From NCBI GenBank assembly GCA_001592805.2, contig CP051140.1, positions 62,001-126,000 on the forward strand: a stretch of DNA of 64,000 bases, in the 5' to 3' direction. The position numbers and the translations under genes were made by a program. The notes beneath the pieces are model-generated. The model was given only the letters and a program-made list of their open reading frames with translations, was not told the DNA's origin and ran no database searches. How positions within the stretch are numbered: position 1 is the first letter of the stretch; each line of letters opens with the position of its first letter. This DNA is from Peltaster fructicola (Eukaryota; Ascomycota; Dothideomycetes). Shown here piece by piece: positions 10,431-21,559 of this stretch.

Positions 10431-10963
10431 ATGCGGTCCATCGCTCTCGCAGCGTTGTTCAATGCGGCGAGCATCACAAATGCACTATACTTCTCGATTT
10501 CATCACTGACAGCAAACGACATCTTTCAACCAGTGGAGAGCCATAACATCACTTTCACCGTTTCCGACCCGACTGCAGTGTTCGAACAAGGCGGCTCAGG
10601 AGCAGCTGACTGTGCTGTTGCATGGTACGCATGCCGCGTATGTCTCTATCCACCCTGACTGCTTACAGGATGGCATGTGATATTCCTTCATGCTGGAAGA
10701 AGTGCTCAGCAAACGCCTACTACACACGCATCACCTCCGAGACTTACAAGGGTGCGGACAACTTCTCGCTCGACATTTGGCAGGAGTTCGTCTACGAGCT
10801 GGCGAATCACAACAACGCCACGATCAGCATAACAGAAGAAGGTGCATACACTTGTACTCGCGATGAGAGGAGCACGGTTTGTATGCTCGAGAATATGCAA
10901 TCAGTCAACAGGACCTTGCAGACATACTACGGTGGCGCCAGTCCTCCTGGTGCAATCTGCTGA
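10431..10963 (+). CDS. small secreted cysteine-rich protein, effector-like
   Basis: Two exons, 10431-10624 and 10669-10963, are joined by a 44-nt intron (GTACGC start, CTGAC branch-like site, TTACAG end) and give 162 residues. The intron is needed to join two frames that otherwise stop. Residues 1-18 are a signal peptide (MRSIALAALFNAASITNA). The mature part has seven Cys (61, 68, 73, 77, two in the TCTRDERSTVC stretch, and the last residue) and several N-glycosylation sites (NIT, NFS, NAT, NRT). I recognise no family. Size, secretion and Cys content fit fungal small secreted proteins; a role in host interaction is only a possibility. Confidence 0.7.
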
Positions 10964-11481
10964 CGAGTACGACGACGACTTGCCAGTATGATGGTGTATG
11001 CATCTCGATCTCTTCTCTATGACTTCACATGCATTGATAGTATGTCTGGTAGTCCTGCTGTGTACGCTCATGCACTATGGCCTCTCAACGATTTCATTGT
11101 CAGCTCCACTTCCCCAGATCGTCCCTGGGACCCAAAAGTAGAAACAAGCTCATCCGGCTCTCCAAGCTCGATTCTCCGACAACCACTTTCTCCTACATAT
11201 ACTTCTCGCATGCAGATCACCAATGCCGAAGACATGACGTCTGAGGGCTGTCTTACCGAGGACGCGTACGTTCGCACTGTGGGGCGTCGACTCGTATTCC
11301 TAGCACGATTCAGCATCAGCCTTGTGATCAGCCAGGCGCGAGGATCTTCCTGAAGGCCTAAGCAATGACCGAAGCCTGACTAGCCATCCGATGTTTCACG
11401 TCCGGCGGCGAAGATCTGCGTTATAAGATCTGACACTTGCCATGGCGGTCTTCCAGTTTCAAACTCGACACAATCGACAAC
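10964..11481. other. intergenic; 3' end of one gene and promoter of the next
   Basis: An open frame at 10988-11353 has no recognisable features. A TTATAAG word at 11421-11427 lies about 60 bp before the CFEM gene start and may be a TATA-like element. Confidence 0.4.
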
Positions 11482-12454
11482 ATGAAGTACGCACTCTCTG
11501 TCTCAGCTCTTCTCACTCTCGCAGCCGCGAACCCTCAAGGATGGGGAGGCTACAATGGACAGCATGGTGGACCACCTGACTACACACAAGCAGGTCTTCC
11601 ATCGTGCTTCACATCTTGCTTCACTTCGCAAACAGGCTGCTCCCTCGGCGACTACAGCTGCTATTGTAACGCCACGAGTGTCTCATCGCTGAACAGCTGC
11701 ATTTCTGGTGGATCATGTTCATCTGGTGACAAGGAGGCTGCGTACCAGGCTATTGCTCAGTTCTGTGCGAACGCTGGCGTCACGGTGTCTGCCAGCCAAG
11801 AGGCCACATTCAGTGCTACATCAGGTTTGTCCGCTGGCTTTCTTCAATAGCAACGTACTTACACACACAGGTGGCACTGCATGGCCTACACAGTGGACGA
11901 CAGACTCTGCCTATGCATCAGCATTGAGCAGCTGGAAGACGCAGACAACTGGCGCACCAGGTCCGTTTGGTGCTTGGGGAGGTCAAGGCAGTTGGAACTC
12001 AGCGAACGGATATGGACCATTCGGTCAGGGAGGTGCCGGCAATGGTTGGGGACCTTGGGCAAGTGATCACTCAGGAGCATGGACAACAGGACCTTGGACA
12101 AAATGGTGGGGATCTGGTGCTTGTCCACCAAGCACTTGGTCAGGTGAGTGCTGCATTGAATGTCTTGACCACTGCTGACAAGATATAGGCTGGACTTCTG
12201 GTGACTGGACCGCATCACCACCATGGACGACCTGGAGCGCCTGTACAGCCTCAACGACTGCAACATCCGTGTACACCACTACTGTGACCAGCTCTGGCAA
12301 GACTACTGCGATCACATCGACAGCCTTCGCCGTAAAGGTCGACCAGGCTGGTGCAACCACTACGACCAGCGGTGGTGCTCTACCAACAAGCTATGGTGTT
12401 GTGGGAGCAGCAGCTGGTGTGGCAGGCATTCTTGCTGGTGCAGTCTTGTTGTGA
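11482..12454 (+). CDS. CFEM-domain protein, predicted GPI-anchored
   Basis: Three exons (11482-11824, 11871-12143, 12189-12454) with 46- and 45-nt introns give 293 residues. Residues 1-16 are a signal peptide. The CFEM domain (about 36-96) has all eight Cys (42, 46, 53, 60, 62, 73, 79, 95) and the LGDYSCYC motif; Asp57 matches the haem-iron ligand known in Candida Csa2/Rbt5-type proteins. A Gly/Trp/Ser-rich stretch follows, then Thr/Ser-rich sequence, then a hydrophobic end (GVVGAAAGVAGILAGAVLL) typical of a GPI signal. Known roles of the family include haem/iron capture and wall or plant-surface functions; which applies here cannot be told. Both introns lie within GG codons and restore one frame. 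Confidence 0.9.
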
Positions 12455-12948
12455 AGAGAAGATATTCAATCAAGATAGACTGGAATGAACACCATGTTAC
12501 TATGAACTGATGGCTGCCGTTGTGTTGTACTTAGCTGTCCACACTTCACCGAGATCGCCTTTCACGGTCCTACACCAGTTTCTGCTTTAGTTCATGCAAA
12601 CACTTCTTGCTTGTGGCGTTGTACAACACAAATCCATAACACGCATCGATGACCTCGCATTTTCATTTACAGCACTCCGACTGCTACCTTGCCGTGCTAC
12701 TTGGATCATGCATATGTTAGTCGCCATTCGCTCAACGAGACGATCTCGGGCCCGACAAACGGCCGGGGCAGCCAGATGATTCATTGATCGTGAGCTTCTA
12801 TCTTTCGAGACCACTCTAGCTCAATGACAATTGATCATCCGCGCAGTTTCTATAGCTCGCACAGCGCAGGCAGCAAGATGACCGCGAGACTCTGAGCCGA
12901 AGCGCACAAGCATTTCCGCAGTCTGCTGTCATACAACATGCGCCCGCC
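12455..12948. other. intergenic, promoter of the F-box gene
   Basis: No gene or repeat seen. It lies between two genes on the + strand. Confidence 0.5.
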
Positions 12949-14691
12949 ATGAACAGCACGATGTACACAATACCGACATCGAAGAAACGCTCGCTCGACG
13001 AAGGCTATCGAACATCTGAGATACCTCGCTTCGTACAGTACACGACGCCGATCATAGCACCTCCCAGTAATCCTTCCCAAGCCGCCAATCTCCCTCTCAA
13101 GATCCTCGTGCATATCATAAGCTATCTCGATGATCGCGGCGACATCGCTCGAGTCACCAGGACCTGTCGTCTGCTATGCTACATGACACTACCGCAATTG
13201 TACGAGCGCGTCACACTCAAGTCTTATGCTGAGCTTAGGTGTAAGAATGGCAGACCAGAAGGCTTCGGAGGAGGCAGCCCGTTCAGTATGGCGCTCAATG
13301 GATTGGTGACGAGGAACAATGCGAACTTGGTGAAGCACTTCAAGGTTGAGGGAGAATGGAACGAGGCAGGAGACGAGGAGTACGCGAAAGGACGAATACC
13401 AGACAGCACAGTCATGCTGAACACTCTCTTACGGATTGCGGTGGATAGGATGACAAGGTTAGAGTCCTTCGACTGGGAGCTGACGACGAAGCCTCTACTG
13501 TCACTGTACCAAGGCCTGTCAGCTCAACAGTCTTTGACGAGCCTGACAATTCGCTTCCCATCAACACGGACTCCACGACCTGCGATCGTTCTCCCAGCCA
13601 TGCCAAACTTACGAGCTTTCCGCATATTAGAGTACGACCCTCTGTGTCATCCAGATGATGCAAGCTTACTTATCTTCGGCTCGCGCAAGCTCGTCGACCT
13701 CAGGATACACTTCTCACCTCGCATGCGTTCTCACGCAGAGCCAACAATCAGTCTTGACCCGCTATTCGGACGATGCTTCAAAGCCGGCTACACTCCGAAG
13801 CTTCAACACTTTGCAATGCAGAACTTCTTCGGAAGGAGGCTTTCGTGGATGGGTCAGATCTATGACAATACGACTTGCAAAAGCGCTGCATATCTCGACG
13901 TTTTCGGAGGAGCACGCACTGGGAGCCACACTGTGTACATCGACGACACCTGGCGCGACCTGCCTGACGAGATTGTCAACACATGCACGAAACTCCGCTT
14001 CAACGAGCCGGCTGTACAGCATGTGAAGATGCTGGAGAATGCCACGACGACTCTCGAGCACTTCTACTGCGTCAACGATCATCCTCGGACAGGCAGTCGA
14101 GTGGGTACACCTGCAACGATCGTCACGCCTGATCCATCGCCTGACGACACAGCACACACCAACCCTGAGCTCATCGCTCTCGGTAAGGAGTATCTCTATG
14201 TGCTTACGCGCAAGCACGGTGCAACATTGAAGCACCTCCTCATGTGCGATCAGTGGGCACTTTCCCAGCAAGAGATTGGCGATGTAGTGCGACTTTGCCC
14301 TCAGCTAACACAACTAGCCGTAGCGCTTGACGGACCAGCCTTCGAAGTCTTCCGCATCATTGTGCAGTTCCTGCAGAATCTCGAGGCAATCCGCATCTTC
14401 GAAAATGATGCCTTTCGAGCCCATCGCGATGTCATGTCAGGGCAGGAGAAGCTGCTGTTCATGGGTCGGGACTTCTACAGACTTGACATGCATAAGATAC
14501 GGTATGTTGGTGCTGGAAGGGAGATCTTCGAGCTCCTGGGCAACCGCGAGTATGTTCATGCAGACGGCACCACCGAGATGATTCGAGATATGAGAGAGCT
14601 TACCCTGGAGGAAGTGCAGCATGTTGAGATCTGGGGCATGGACAAGTTTGATATCATGCTGGATGCTCCAATTCTAGGAGCAGCAGGATGA
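12949..14691 (+). CDS. F-box protein with LRR-like body
   Basis: A single exon encodes 580 residues. The ATG sits in a good context (CGCCATGA). Residues about 46-92 match an F-box (ANLPLKILVHIISYLDDRGDIARVTRTCRLLCYMTLPQLYE, split here as ANLPLKILVHIISYLD and IARVTRTCRLL). The remainder has spaced leucine-rich stretches (LESFDWELT, LTSLTIRF, LRAFRILE, LVDLRIHF, LTQLAVAL, LEAIRIFE), as in fungal F-box/LRR-like proteins. It should act as a substrate adaptor of an SCF ubiquitin ligase through Skp1. The substrate is unknown. Confidence 0.82.
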   Translation: MNSTMYTIPTSKKRSLDEGYRTSEIPRFVQYTTPIIAPPSNPSQAANLPLKILVHIISYLDDRGDIARVTRTCRLLCYMTLPQLYERVTLKSYAELRCKNGRPEGFGGGSPFSMALNGLVTRNNANLVKHFKVEGEWNEAGDEEYAKGRIPDSTVMLNTLLRIAVDRMTRLESFDWELTTKPLLSLYQGLSAQQSLTSLTIRFPSTRTPRPAIVLPAMPNLRAFRILEYDPLCHPDDASLLIFGSRKLVDLRIHFSPRMRSHAEPTISLDPLFGRCFKAGYTPKLQHFAMQNFFGRRLSWMGQIYDNTTCKSAAYLDVFGGARTGSHTVYIDDTWRDLPDEIVNTCTKLRFNEPAVQHVKMLENATTTLEHFYCVNDHPRTGSRVGTPATIVTPDPSPDDTAHTNPELIALGKEYLYVLTRKHGATLKHLLMCDQWALSQQEIGDVVRLCPQLTQLAVALDGPAFEVFRIIVQFLQNLEAIRIFENDAFRAHRDVMSGQEKLLFMGRDFYRLDMHKIRYVGAGREIFELLGNREYVHADGTTEMIRDMRELTLEEVQHVEIWGMDKFDIMLDAPILGAAG

Positions 14692-15337
14692 GAGCTGCAG
14701 CTGTTGCGACAAGACACCTTCGAGAACCACGCAGTAGGACGACAGACGTCTCTGCTGCTGCAAGACGCCTCTGCTGCTAGAAGACGTCACCGCAGGAGCT
14801 TGCTGACCACACATCTTGGTGGCCAGAATATGCAAGAGCTTGTTCAACTGAATGTCGATGACGGACAGAAGACATGTGGCAGTATATTACTCACCAGACA
14901 TGCAAGCGTCTACCATAAGGCATTCACCGATAGAGGATGCTGTTCAGCGCACATCAACGAAGTGCGACGACCAACAGCTAGAAGGGATCTATGCATGAGC
15001 TCGGTTATCAGGAATGTCAACGACTGCCAGAACACCGTACGCTTCAGCATGCCAATGTCTACCACGAGGCATCTACGACCAAAGTTCACTGACCGGCACA
15101 CATCGACGCGGTATCACGACCACAAGATCACGCCTCATACTCGAAAGCTTACAACTAATACAGTTCGTACACACTCTCGACTCAACTCAATATCAATACA
15201 TCCAAGTCGGCCGTCACAATCATCAGCTCAAGATATGCCAATTCTTCAGTCTCTCCCTGCAATCACACAGAGTCAGTTCGATGTTCCAACCACCTGACAC
15301 CAACATCAGATTCCAACAACACACCTGCAGAGCTCAC
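14692..15337. other. intergenic, CTG/CAG-rich patch, no gene seen
   Basis: This is the gap between converging genes. Near 14745-14800 there are short GCTGCTGCAAGACG-like words in loose repetition. The open frames here are short and featureless. Confidence 0.45.
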
Positions 15338-15784
15338 TCACTCCATAACACCACGACGAGGCTCTTTCTGTGACTGTTCCGGTGCACCAGCAGCAGCAGC
15401 TGTAGCAGAACCCGTCATGCCTCGAAAGGTCTTGTTGAACCATCCAGATACCATACTCGATGGACCTTGTTCGGAATGGCTGGCTCGTCGCTCGCTGTAA
15501 TCTTGGCTACCTCTCTTGAGAGTTGTGAGGTTCTCGAATGGCGCAGCAGATGACTGTCACACGTATCAGTCACAGTCATTCGCGTACTCCGGACATACCC
15601 TTCTTCGGCCGCTGGTCGCTGGTGCCTCCACGGCAGATTTTGGCTCGTCAGTAGAGCTGCTTGTCGAAGCTCGTCGCACAGCCTCGAAGACGCCACCGCC
15701 TGATAGCTTCCTACCAGGCTCATGGACCTGTTTGCCAGGCTGAAACATTCCTCGTCGATCGGACCATGGTGATGAGCCAGACAT
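15338..15784 (-). CDS. small conserved-looking fungal protein, unknown function
   Basis: Two exons (15599-15784, then 15338-15553) are joined across a 45-nt intron with a perfect GTATGT donor, a CTGAT branch-like site and a GACAG acceptor, giving 133 residues. The ATG follows no in-frame alternative. It has no signal peptide or membrane segment. Exon 2 contains NLTTLKRGSQDYSERRASH and then SGWFNKTFRG, a layout I associate with small uncharacterised proteins of filamentous ascomycetes (NL..QKR.S.....RR.S......G..W....RG), but I cannot name the family. Without splicing each half would be a short meaningless frame, so the intron is well supported. Confidence 0.72.
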
Positions 15785-16674
15785 GATTATGATGATACAA
15801 TGCTTTGATTGTGGGAGGAAGGAGAGAGCACATGAGCATCACGAGAGCTGGCTGATACAGGAGGGGCTCTTTACTCTGTACCGATTGCAAGTAGCTCCTT
15901 CACCTCCAATCAGATCCTCTCCCATCAGTATGGTCGTCATGGTTGCTCTTCCATACACCGCATGCAGTGGATAGGTCTTTGCGGGGAATGATACCTGGCT
16001 GTCAATCGAGAGCGACAGTTCTTTGTGTTGCGATCGCTGATCTGCTGAAAATCTCCTGATAGCATTGATGGCTCTAAGTACACGCCGTGGAGTCTTGGGC
16101 CGTACTCACTCGGACTTCTTCCGATAAGGCTGATAGTCTGACACAGTGACTACGAGCACCAGCCGTGTATGGTGGGACATTCCTCGTAGCTCTTCTCTGA
16201 AGACGAAGATCATGCGGTGGGTTTCACAACCAGCCAATGTGCCGACCGATCGACCGACCACCGACACTGGAGATATATCTTCCCAAGGCAACACCTATTC
16301 TCCATCAACCACTTGTCTCTCACTAGGGAGGATGTCGTTCCGAATGTTGCGCTCTGTTGAATCCTTCCTCGCGATTTTAGCTCGTTTCGTAGAAGTTCGA
16401 GTCAATCCTATAGACTAGATCGTGTCTGATTGGTGGTCTGAGATACGAGTAAGCATTCTGAAGTCACAAGTGGCAGGAGCAGACAACTACGGTTCTTCGC
16501 AGGTCTCACATTAACTGACAGAGCCAGCACTGTGACATCACCGATGCACTTCACTCGCTCTAGCTTCATGGCCTGGCGAGGTGTATATAAAGCTCGAGAT
16601 TGAGGAAGGACTTGCTGGTACATTACCACACCGCTGGCTCGTCTACTGGAGATACACTTGCTTCCCCAATAGAG
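15785..16674. promoter_or_regulatory. divergent promoter region, carotenoid oxygenase side
   Basis: About 890 bp lie between divergent genes. No coding potential was recognised. A TATATAAA box at 16584-16591 lies about 85-90 bp before the carotenoid oxygenase ATG. Confidence 0.45.
16584..16591 (+). promoter_or_regulatory. TATA box of the carotenoid oxygenase gene
   Basis: A perfect TATATAAA lies 84 bp upstream of the chosen ATG at 16675, with no other ATG in frame between. Confidence 0.5.
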
Positions 16675-18442
16675 ATGGACGAAGGCACTTCAGCGAGCGC
16701 TCAGCTGAAGGCAACAGACTCGGTCCTGGAGCATCATCAGGATTTGCCGAAGGCAGTAGACTCAGGTTTACCAAGTCAAGCCACGAACACCGTCGAGCAT
16801 TACAAGGACTGGCCAAACTCAGCAGGAGTGAGTGAGACCATCCGAAGAACTCTGTGAACACCGCTGACCTTTACAGTTCAACGCTTCTGAAGACCACAAG
16901 ACACCCATTGAGCTCGCGGTGAGTGGCAACATACCATCGTATGCATCTGGCATTCTCTATCGTACTGGACCCGGCGGCTACAAGGTTCCTTTTGCCAACA
17001 AGAATGGCGAAATTGCTACAAGCCACTGGTTCGATGGCTTCACCACCACACACAAGTTCGAGCTAGTATCGTCAGACGACTCGATGAAGGTCACCTACTC
17101 GTCGTACTGTCAAGTCGACCAGCTCATCGAGTCCATTCGCAAGACTGGACGACGAGACGAGCCAGCGTTCGGCCAGAAGCGCGATCCATGCGACAGTCTC
17201 TTCCGCAAGATCAAGACTCTTTTCCACCAGTCCTTGGACTATAACTCAGCCCATGGAGCCAACATAGGTGTTGCGATTCGAGATACCCTGCCACAGGAGC
17301 ACAAGAAGGATGGCCGTAGCGTCATGACACTCACCACAGACACTGCGCTGGTCAAGCAGTTCGACATGGACACTCTCGAGCCAATCGGAGTGACGTCGCA
17401 GAAGGTGCTGCATCCTTCGTTGTCCGGTCCACTCTCTGCTGCGCATGCTGCCCATGATCCAGAGACCGGCGACATCTTCAACTATAACCTCGCATTCGGT
17501 AGGCATATAACATATCGAGTCTTCCGCGCCAGCCCCAGCACTGGCGAGGTTGAGATCCTGGCAACGATCGGTGGTGGTAGCGTCAAAGGAGCATATCTAC
17601 ACTCAATGCTTCTCACTGAGAACTTTGTCGTACTCTGCATCTGGCCGGCATACTATCGAGCTGGTGGTGTGAGCATTCTCTGGACTCGCAACCTGGTCGA
17701 TGCGATGCAGCCATTCGACGCCAAGCAAGAGACGACATGGATCGTGATTGATCGTCGCCATGGTCGAGGAGTCGTGAAGAAGTTCACGTCGCCAGCTCTG
17801 TTCTGTTTCCACACTGTGAACGCTTGGGAAGAGCGTGCTGCCGATGGCTCTGTCGACCTCATCTGCGAGCTCATCGAGTATCCGAACATGGACTTCCTGC
17901 ACTGGTTCTACTATGAGAACTTGGTGTCGACAGAGTTCGTCGATAAGATCGACGCACAGGCAAAGCGTGCCAACACATCAAGCAGTCTCACACGATATAA
18001 GCTCTCCAACGTTCCTCTGACCGGCACCACAAAGGAAAAAGCAACGGCTGAAGAGGTCCTGCGTATATCAGCGTCGGGAGCAGGAGACTTGCCTAGAATC
18101 AATCCTCACTACGCGCTGAAGCAGCACCGCTACGTCTGGACCGTGGCAGACACCAACAAGTCATCCTTTGTCGACACGCTCTCCAAGATAGACACTGTAA
18201 CGAAGGAGTGTACCCTCTGGCACGAACCGAAGCAAACACCAGGCGAGGCCATCTTCATTCCACGGCCGGGCGCAACTGAGGAGGACGATGGAGTCGTCTT
18301 GACGGTCGTGCTCGACGGCGAGCGTGGCACGAGCTACCTCTTATGCCTCGATGCGCATACCATGAAAGAGCTTGGACGTGTTGATGTCGCTCATCCGGTA
18401 GGCTTCGGCTTTCATGGTGCATTCCTGCCTGAAAAGGCATAG
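16675..18442 (+). CDS. carotenoid cleavage oxygenase (RPE65 / CAO-2-like family)
   Basis: Two exons (16675-16827, 16877-18442) around a 49-nt intron (GTGAGT, GCTGAC branch, TTACAG) give 572 residues. The spliced junction reads HYKDWPNSAG-FNASEDHKTPIEL, typical of the fungal family N-terminus, followed by SGNIPSYASGILYRTGPGGY. All four iron-binding His are present: about 241 (SAAHAAHD), 293 (AYLHSM), 363 (FCFHTVNAWEE) and 564 (GFGFHGAF). Family members oxidatively cleave carotenoids or stilbenes. The N-terminal features resemble torulene/apocarotenoid-cleaving CarT/CAO-2 rather than plant-type enzymes, but the substrate is inference. No phytoene synthase, desaturase or opsin gene lies in the window. 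Confidence 0.9.
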
Positions 18443-19122
18443 CATAGCGTGTATTGGCAGTCTTGCGGCCAGGATCTGGGCGAGATCCTCCTGTTTCAGA
18501 CATAGATTGTGTGTAATCATGTTCAGCTTACCTTCCGACTGTCGTGATAGCGTTCATGCACATGGGAATGTGAGTCGTTTGTACCACTTACTAAACACTC
18601 ATACTGGGCATTCCCCATCATCATCATATGCCTTGTTATGATGCGACAAGAGTGACGATGATCCTAGTTTGCAGAGAATGTCAAATAGCGATAGAGTTCA
18701 TAGCGGTCGGAAGTAGCTTGCCGCGGTAGTGTGGAGATTTGGATGTCGTCGTGTTCGGTGCGAGGCTCATCACTCTAACAACCACTTCCCTCAGAGATCG
18801 ACCAGGCCAAGTTCAGCACGCACAATTGGCATCCCTCTCCGATTAGTCGATGATGCCTGTCACCAGTCTCGGCTGTGCTCTATACACCCATGGACGCGGC
18901 TCAGGCACGGCTTCAGCAGTTCGAGCACTCTATTACGTATCTGCGACCAAGAGCTCGGTCGTAGACAGTCAGGAACCAAAACCTTAGTCTGCTGGAAAAG
19001 ATCGCGAGGTGGGCTCTGCTCTTGCTAGCTTACACCAAACCATCTCCACCTTGTTATGATTATACTCGGTGCGCCGCTTCCTCTTCCTGTGTTGTGCTTC
19101 CTCTGCCAGCTTCAAACCCACC
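18443..19122. other. intergenic between two + strand genes
   Basis: It should hold the 3' region of the oxygenase gene and the lipase promoter. Nothing else seen. Confidence 0.5.
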
Positions 19123-20370
19123 ATGCAGCTCACCACACTCGCTCTCCTCGCCGGAGTCCTGCCAACGTCATGGGCCTACGCTGTCCGTCGACAGACAACC
19201 ACCACCACTCCTCTTCCTCCTAGCCAGGATCCTTGGTATCAAGCACCTGCCGACTACGCCAACTACAAGCCAGGCACTGTATTCAAGGTCAGGAGTGCGT
19301 CAGGCCTGACAGCCACAAGCTCGAGCATCGGCGCAGCATACAATATCCTGTACGCTACGACTGACAGCAGGAATCTGTCCAGCTGGGCTGTGACCACGCT
19401 ATTGCTTCCTACAGGCTGGAACGATACGTGCCGAGACAAGGTGCTGTCTTACGGTATCCCATACGACTCTGCGGATGTCGACGCGAGTCCTTCGTACGCT
19501 CTGTACAGTGGTGGTGGAGCATTTGGAAATGGTGAGATCTTGACTGCTCTCGGACGAGGATGGGCTGTGTCGACTGCCGACTACGAAGGACCCAACGGCT
19601 CGTTCACTGCTGGTGTTCAGTCCGGTCATGCAACACTCGACTCTCTACGAGCCATCTTCAACTACGAGGACTTTGAGATCTACGAGCCACAGACCACTTA
19701 CGCTCTGTGGGGATACTCAGGTGGTGCTCTAGCATCAGAGTGGGCCGCAGAGCTGCAAGGAAACTACGCACCCGAGCTGCAATATGCCGGCGCTGCTCTT
19801 GGCGGTCTCACTCCAAATGTGTCAAGCGTTCTCTATACCATCAATGGCGGAATCTATGCTGGTCTCGCACCGTCTGGTATCCTTGGTCTCTCCTCGCAAT
19901 GGCCAGACCTCAACACGTTCGTGCAAGGTCAGCTCTTCCAGACAGGCGAGTACAACGCTACACGCTTCAACTCAGCCAAGAATCTCACTCTGATTGGAAC
20001 TATCGGAGCGTTCGCCAACCAGGATCTTGCGCTATACTTCCAGGACGGATTGAATGCGCTCGATGCTCCTATCTCGCAGTATGTCATCAACCAGGATGGT
20101 ATCATGGGCAACCACGGCGTCCCAGAGATGCCATTGTTTGTGTACAAGGCTATTGGCGACGACATCAGCGTCGTTGGCGACACTGACAAGCTCATCAACG
20201 AATACTGTGCTGCCGGTGCTACGATCGACTACCAGAGGAACACTGTTGGCAACCACGCCTCTGAGCTCAACAATGGACGTGCCCGCGCTCTGGCCTTCCT
20301 GGACCAGGTCTTTGCTGGTACTTACCAGGCTTCCGGCTGCCAGATCAGCAATGTCACTGTCTCTGCATAG
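19123..20370 (+). CDS. secretory lipase (LIP family, alpha/beta hydrolase)
   Basis: A single exon encodes 415 residues from the ATG at 19123; the open frame runs upstream only from a non-ATG codon. The signal peptide is MQLTTLALLAGVLPTSWAYA, followed by a Thr/Pro-rich stretch. The LIP-family nucleophile is Ser199 in WGYSGGALAS. The candidate acid is Asp346/347 (AIGDDISVV) and the His is about 378 (VGNHASEL). The family is known from secreted Candida lipases (LIP1-10) and filamentous relatives, which hydrolyse triacylglycerols outside the cell. Length is normal for the family. Several N-glycosylation sites fit secretion. Confidence 0.9.
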   Translation: MQLTTLALLAGVLPTSWAYAVRRQTTTTTPLPPSQDPWYQAPADYANYKPGTVFKVRSASGLTATSSSIGAAYNILYATTDSRNLSSWAVTTLLLPTGWNDTCRDKVLSYGIPYDSADVDASPSYALYSGGGAFGNGEILTALGRGWAVSTADYEGPNGSFTAGVQSGHATLDSLRAIFNYEDFEIYEPQTTYALWGYSGGALASEWAAELQGNYAPELQYAGAALGGLTPNVSSVLYTINGGIYAGLAPSGILGLSSQWPDLNTFVQGQLFQTGEYNATRFNSAKNLTLIGTIGAFANQDLALYFQDGLNALDAPISQYVINQDGIMGNHGVPEMPLFVYKAIGDDISVVGDTDKLINEYCAAGATIDYQRNTVGNHASELNNGRARALAFLDQVFAGTYQASGCQISNVTVSA

Positions 20371-21559
20371 AGCGTGGCGCAAGAGGGAGGCTCAAAAGCA
20401 TACATGTAGTATAGTACTTTGTATACATACATGTATTCGTGGCATCGTGCGAGTCATGCTCAGTGTGTGCTGTTTGTTGTTGCCCTGAATACTACTGCTA
20501 CGATGTGGTTCGAACTTTTGACAAAGCCACCACCTTTTCATCATCAACCACTACAGCCTTGCGACAGACGACAGCGACAATCACAAGCCTCTCGAGGGAC
20601 TCATTGCAACACTGATCTTCCAATCACTAAAGCATGAACTGCGCACTTTTGTGAAACCACCTTAAGCGACTGGACGTCTCGACGAGAGTTCTAGAGCCAT
20701 TGGAAACAATTGCAAAAGCAGGAACGTCCACAAGCACACACAACATCATCGTCGTCAATCTCTTCCAATGTCAATGCTCGCCTCGATCATGCCATCGATG
20801 TATACGGTCGCTTGACCCATTAACGGCTCGTTATACCATACACTTCTGGGCAGCAATTACAAGGATGCCATGGCAAAACCAAGTTCAGATCATTCACGTC
20901 TCAGACAATGCATACGTGTACGAGCTGGGCATTCTCGAGACAGCCTGCTAATGAGGAAGTTCAATCTTCAAAGGCTCTACGATAGCGGTTCTCCGGTCTG
21001 ACTCTATACCTCATCGACCTGATGACTGCTGCCCAACACAACGCAATTGTCATTCATCGTCCCAACACTCTTGACTTGATGCCGCCTCTACGCCACTGAC
21101 AGCACTGTGCGAACAGATCGACAAGATGGATGACATTCTCGCGCAGAGCTTCCCAGAAGATCTCTAGCCTCCAACACCACTTCTACTCTACACAATGCTC
21201 CTCGGCGGGTTCTCGACCTGCGGCTCACTGCAGCTATACTGTATTGCATTGCACTACACCTGTTCCTACTAATCAAGAGGGAATAGACTTTTCCAGCTCC
21301 ACACTCTGGACGAAACCTTATCCCGTCGCTCTGAACACTCCCTCGCGGAGAAGGTTTTCGTTCCTGCGGCCAATCTGGAGTGAGTGGCGTAGATGCTCCG
21401 AGGCAAGCCTCATTGTGCAGGTCGACCTGCAATCTATGAACCTTGTCGAGAGTGTGTACCTGCAGCTATGAAGAGTCCTATCCGCGCACCCGCGGTACCT
21501 GATCCTCTCTTTACTCGCATCTCGCTTTGCACAGCATCAGCAACAGCACAATCCTCAGG
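20371..21559. other. intergenic, nothing recognisable
   Basis: About 1.2 kb lie between two + strand genes. No plausible frame, repeat or RNA gene was recognised. It should contain the cutinase promoter. Confidence 0.5.

Noticed and set aside
10988-11353. 121-codon frame after the small secreted protein gene
   Set aside because: No signal peptide or domain; it lies where a 3' region and the next promoter are expected.
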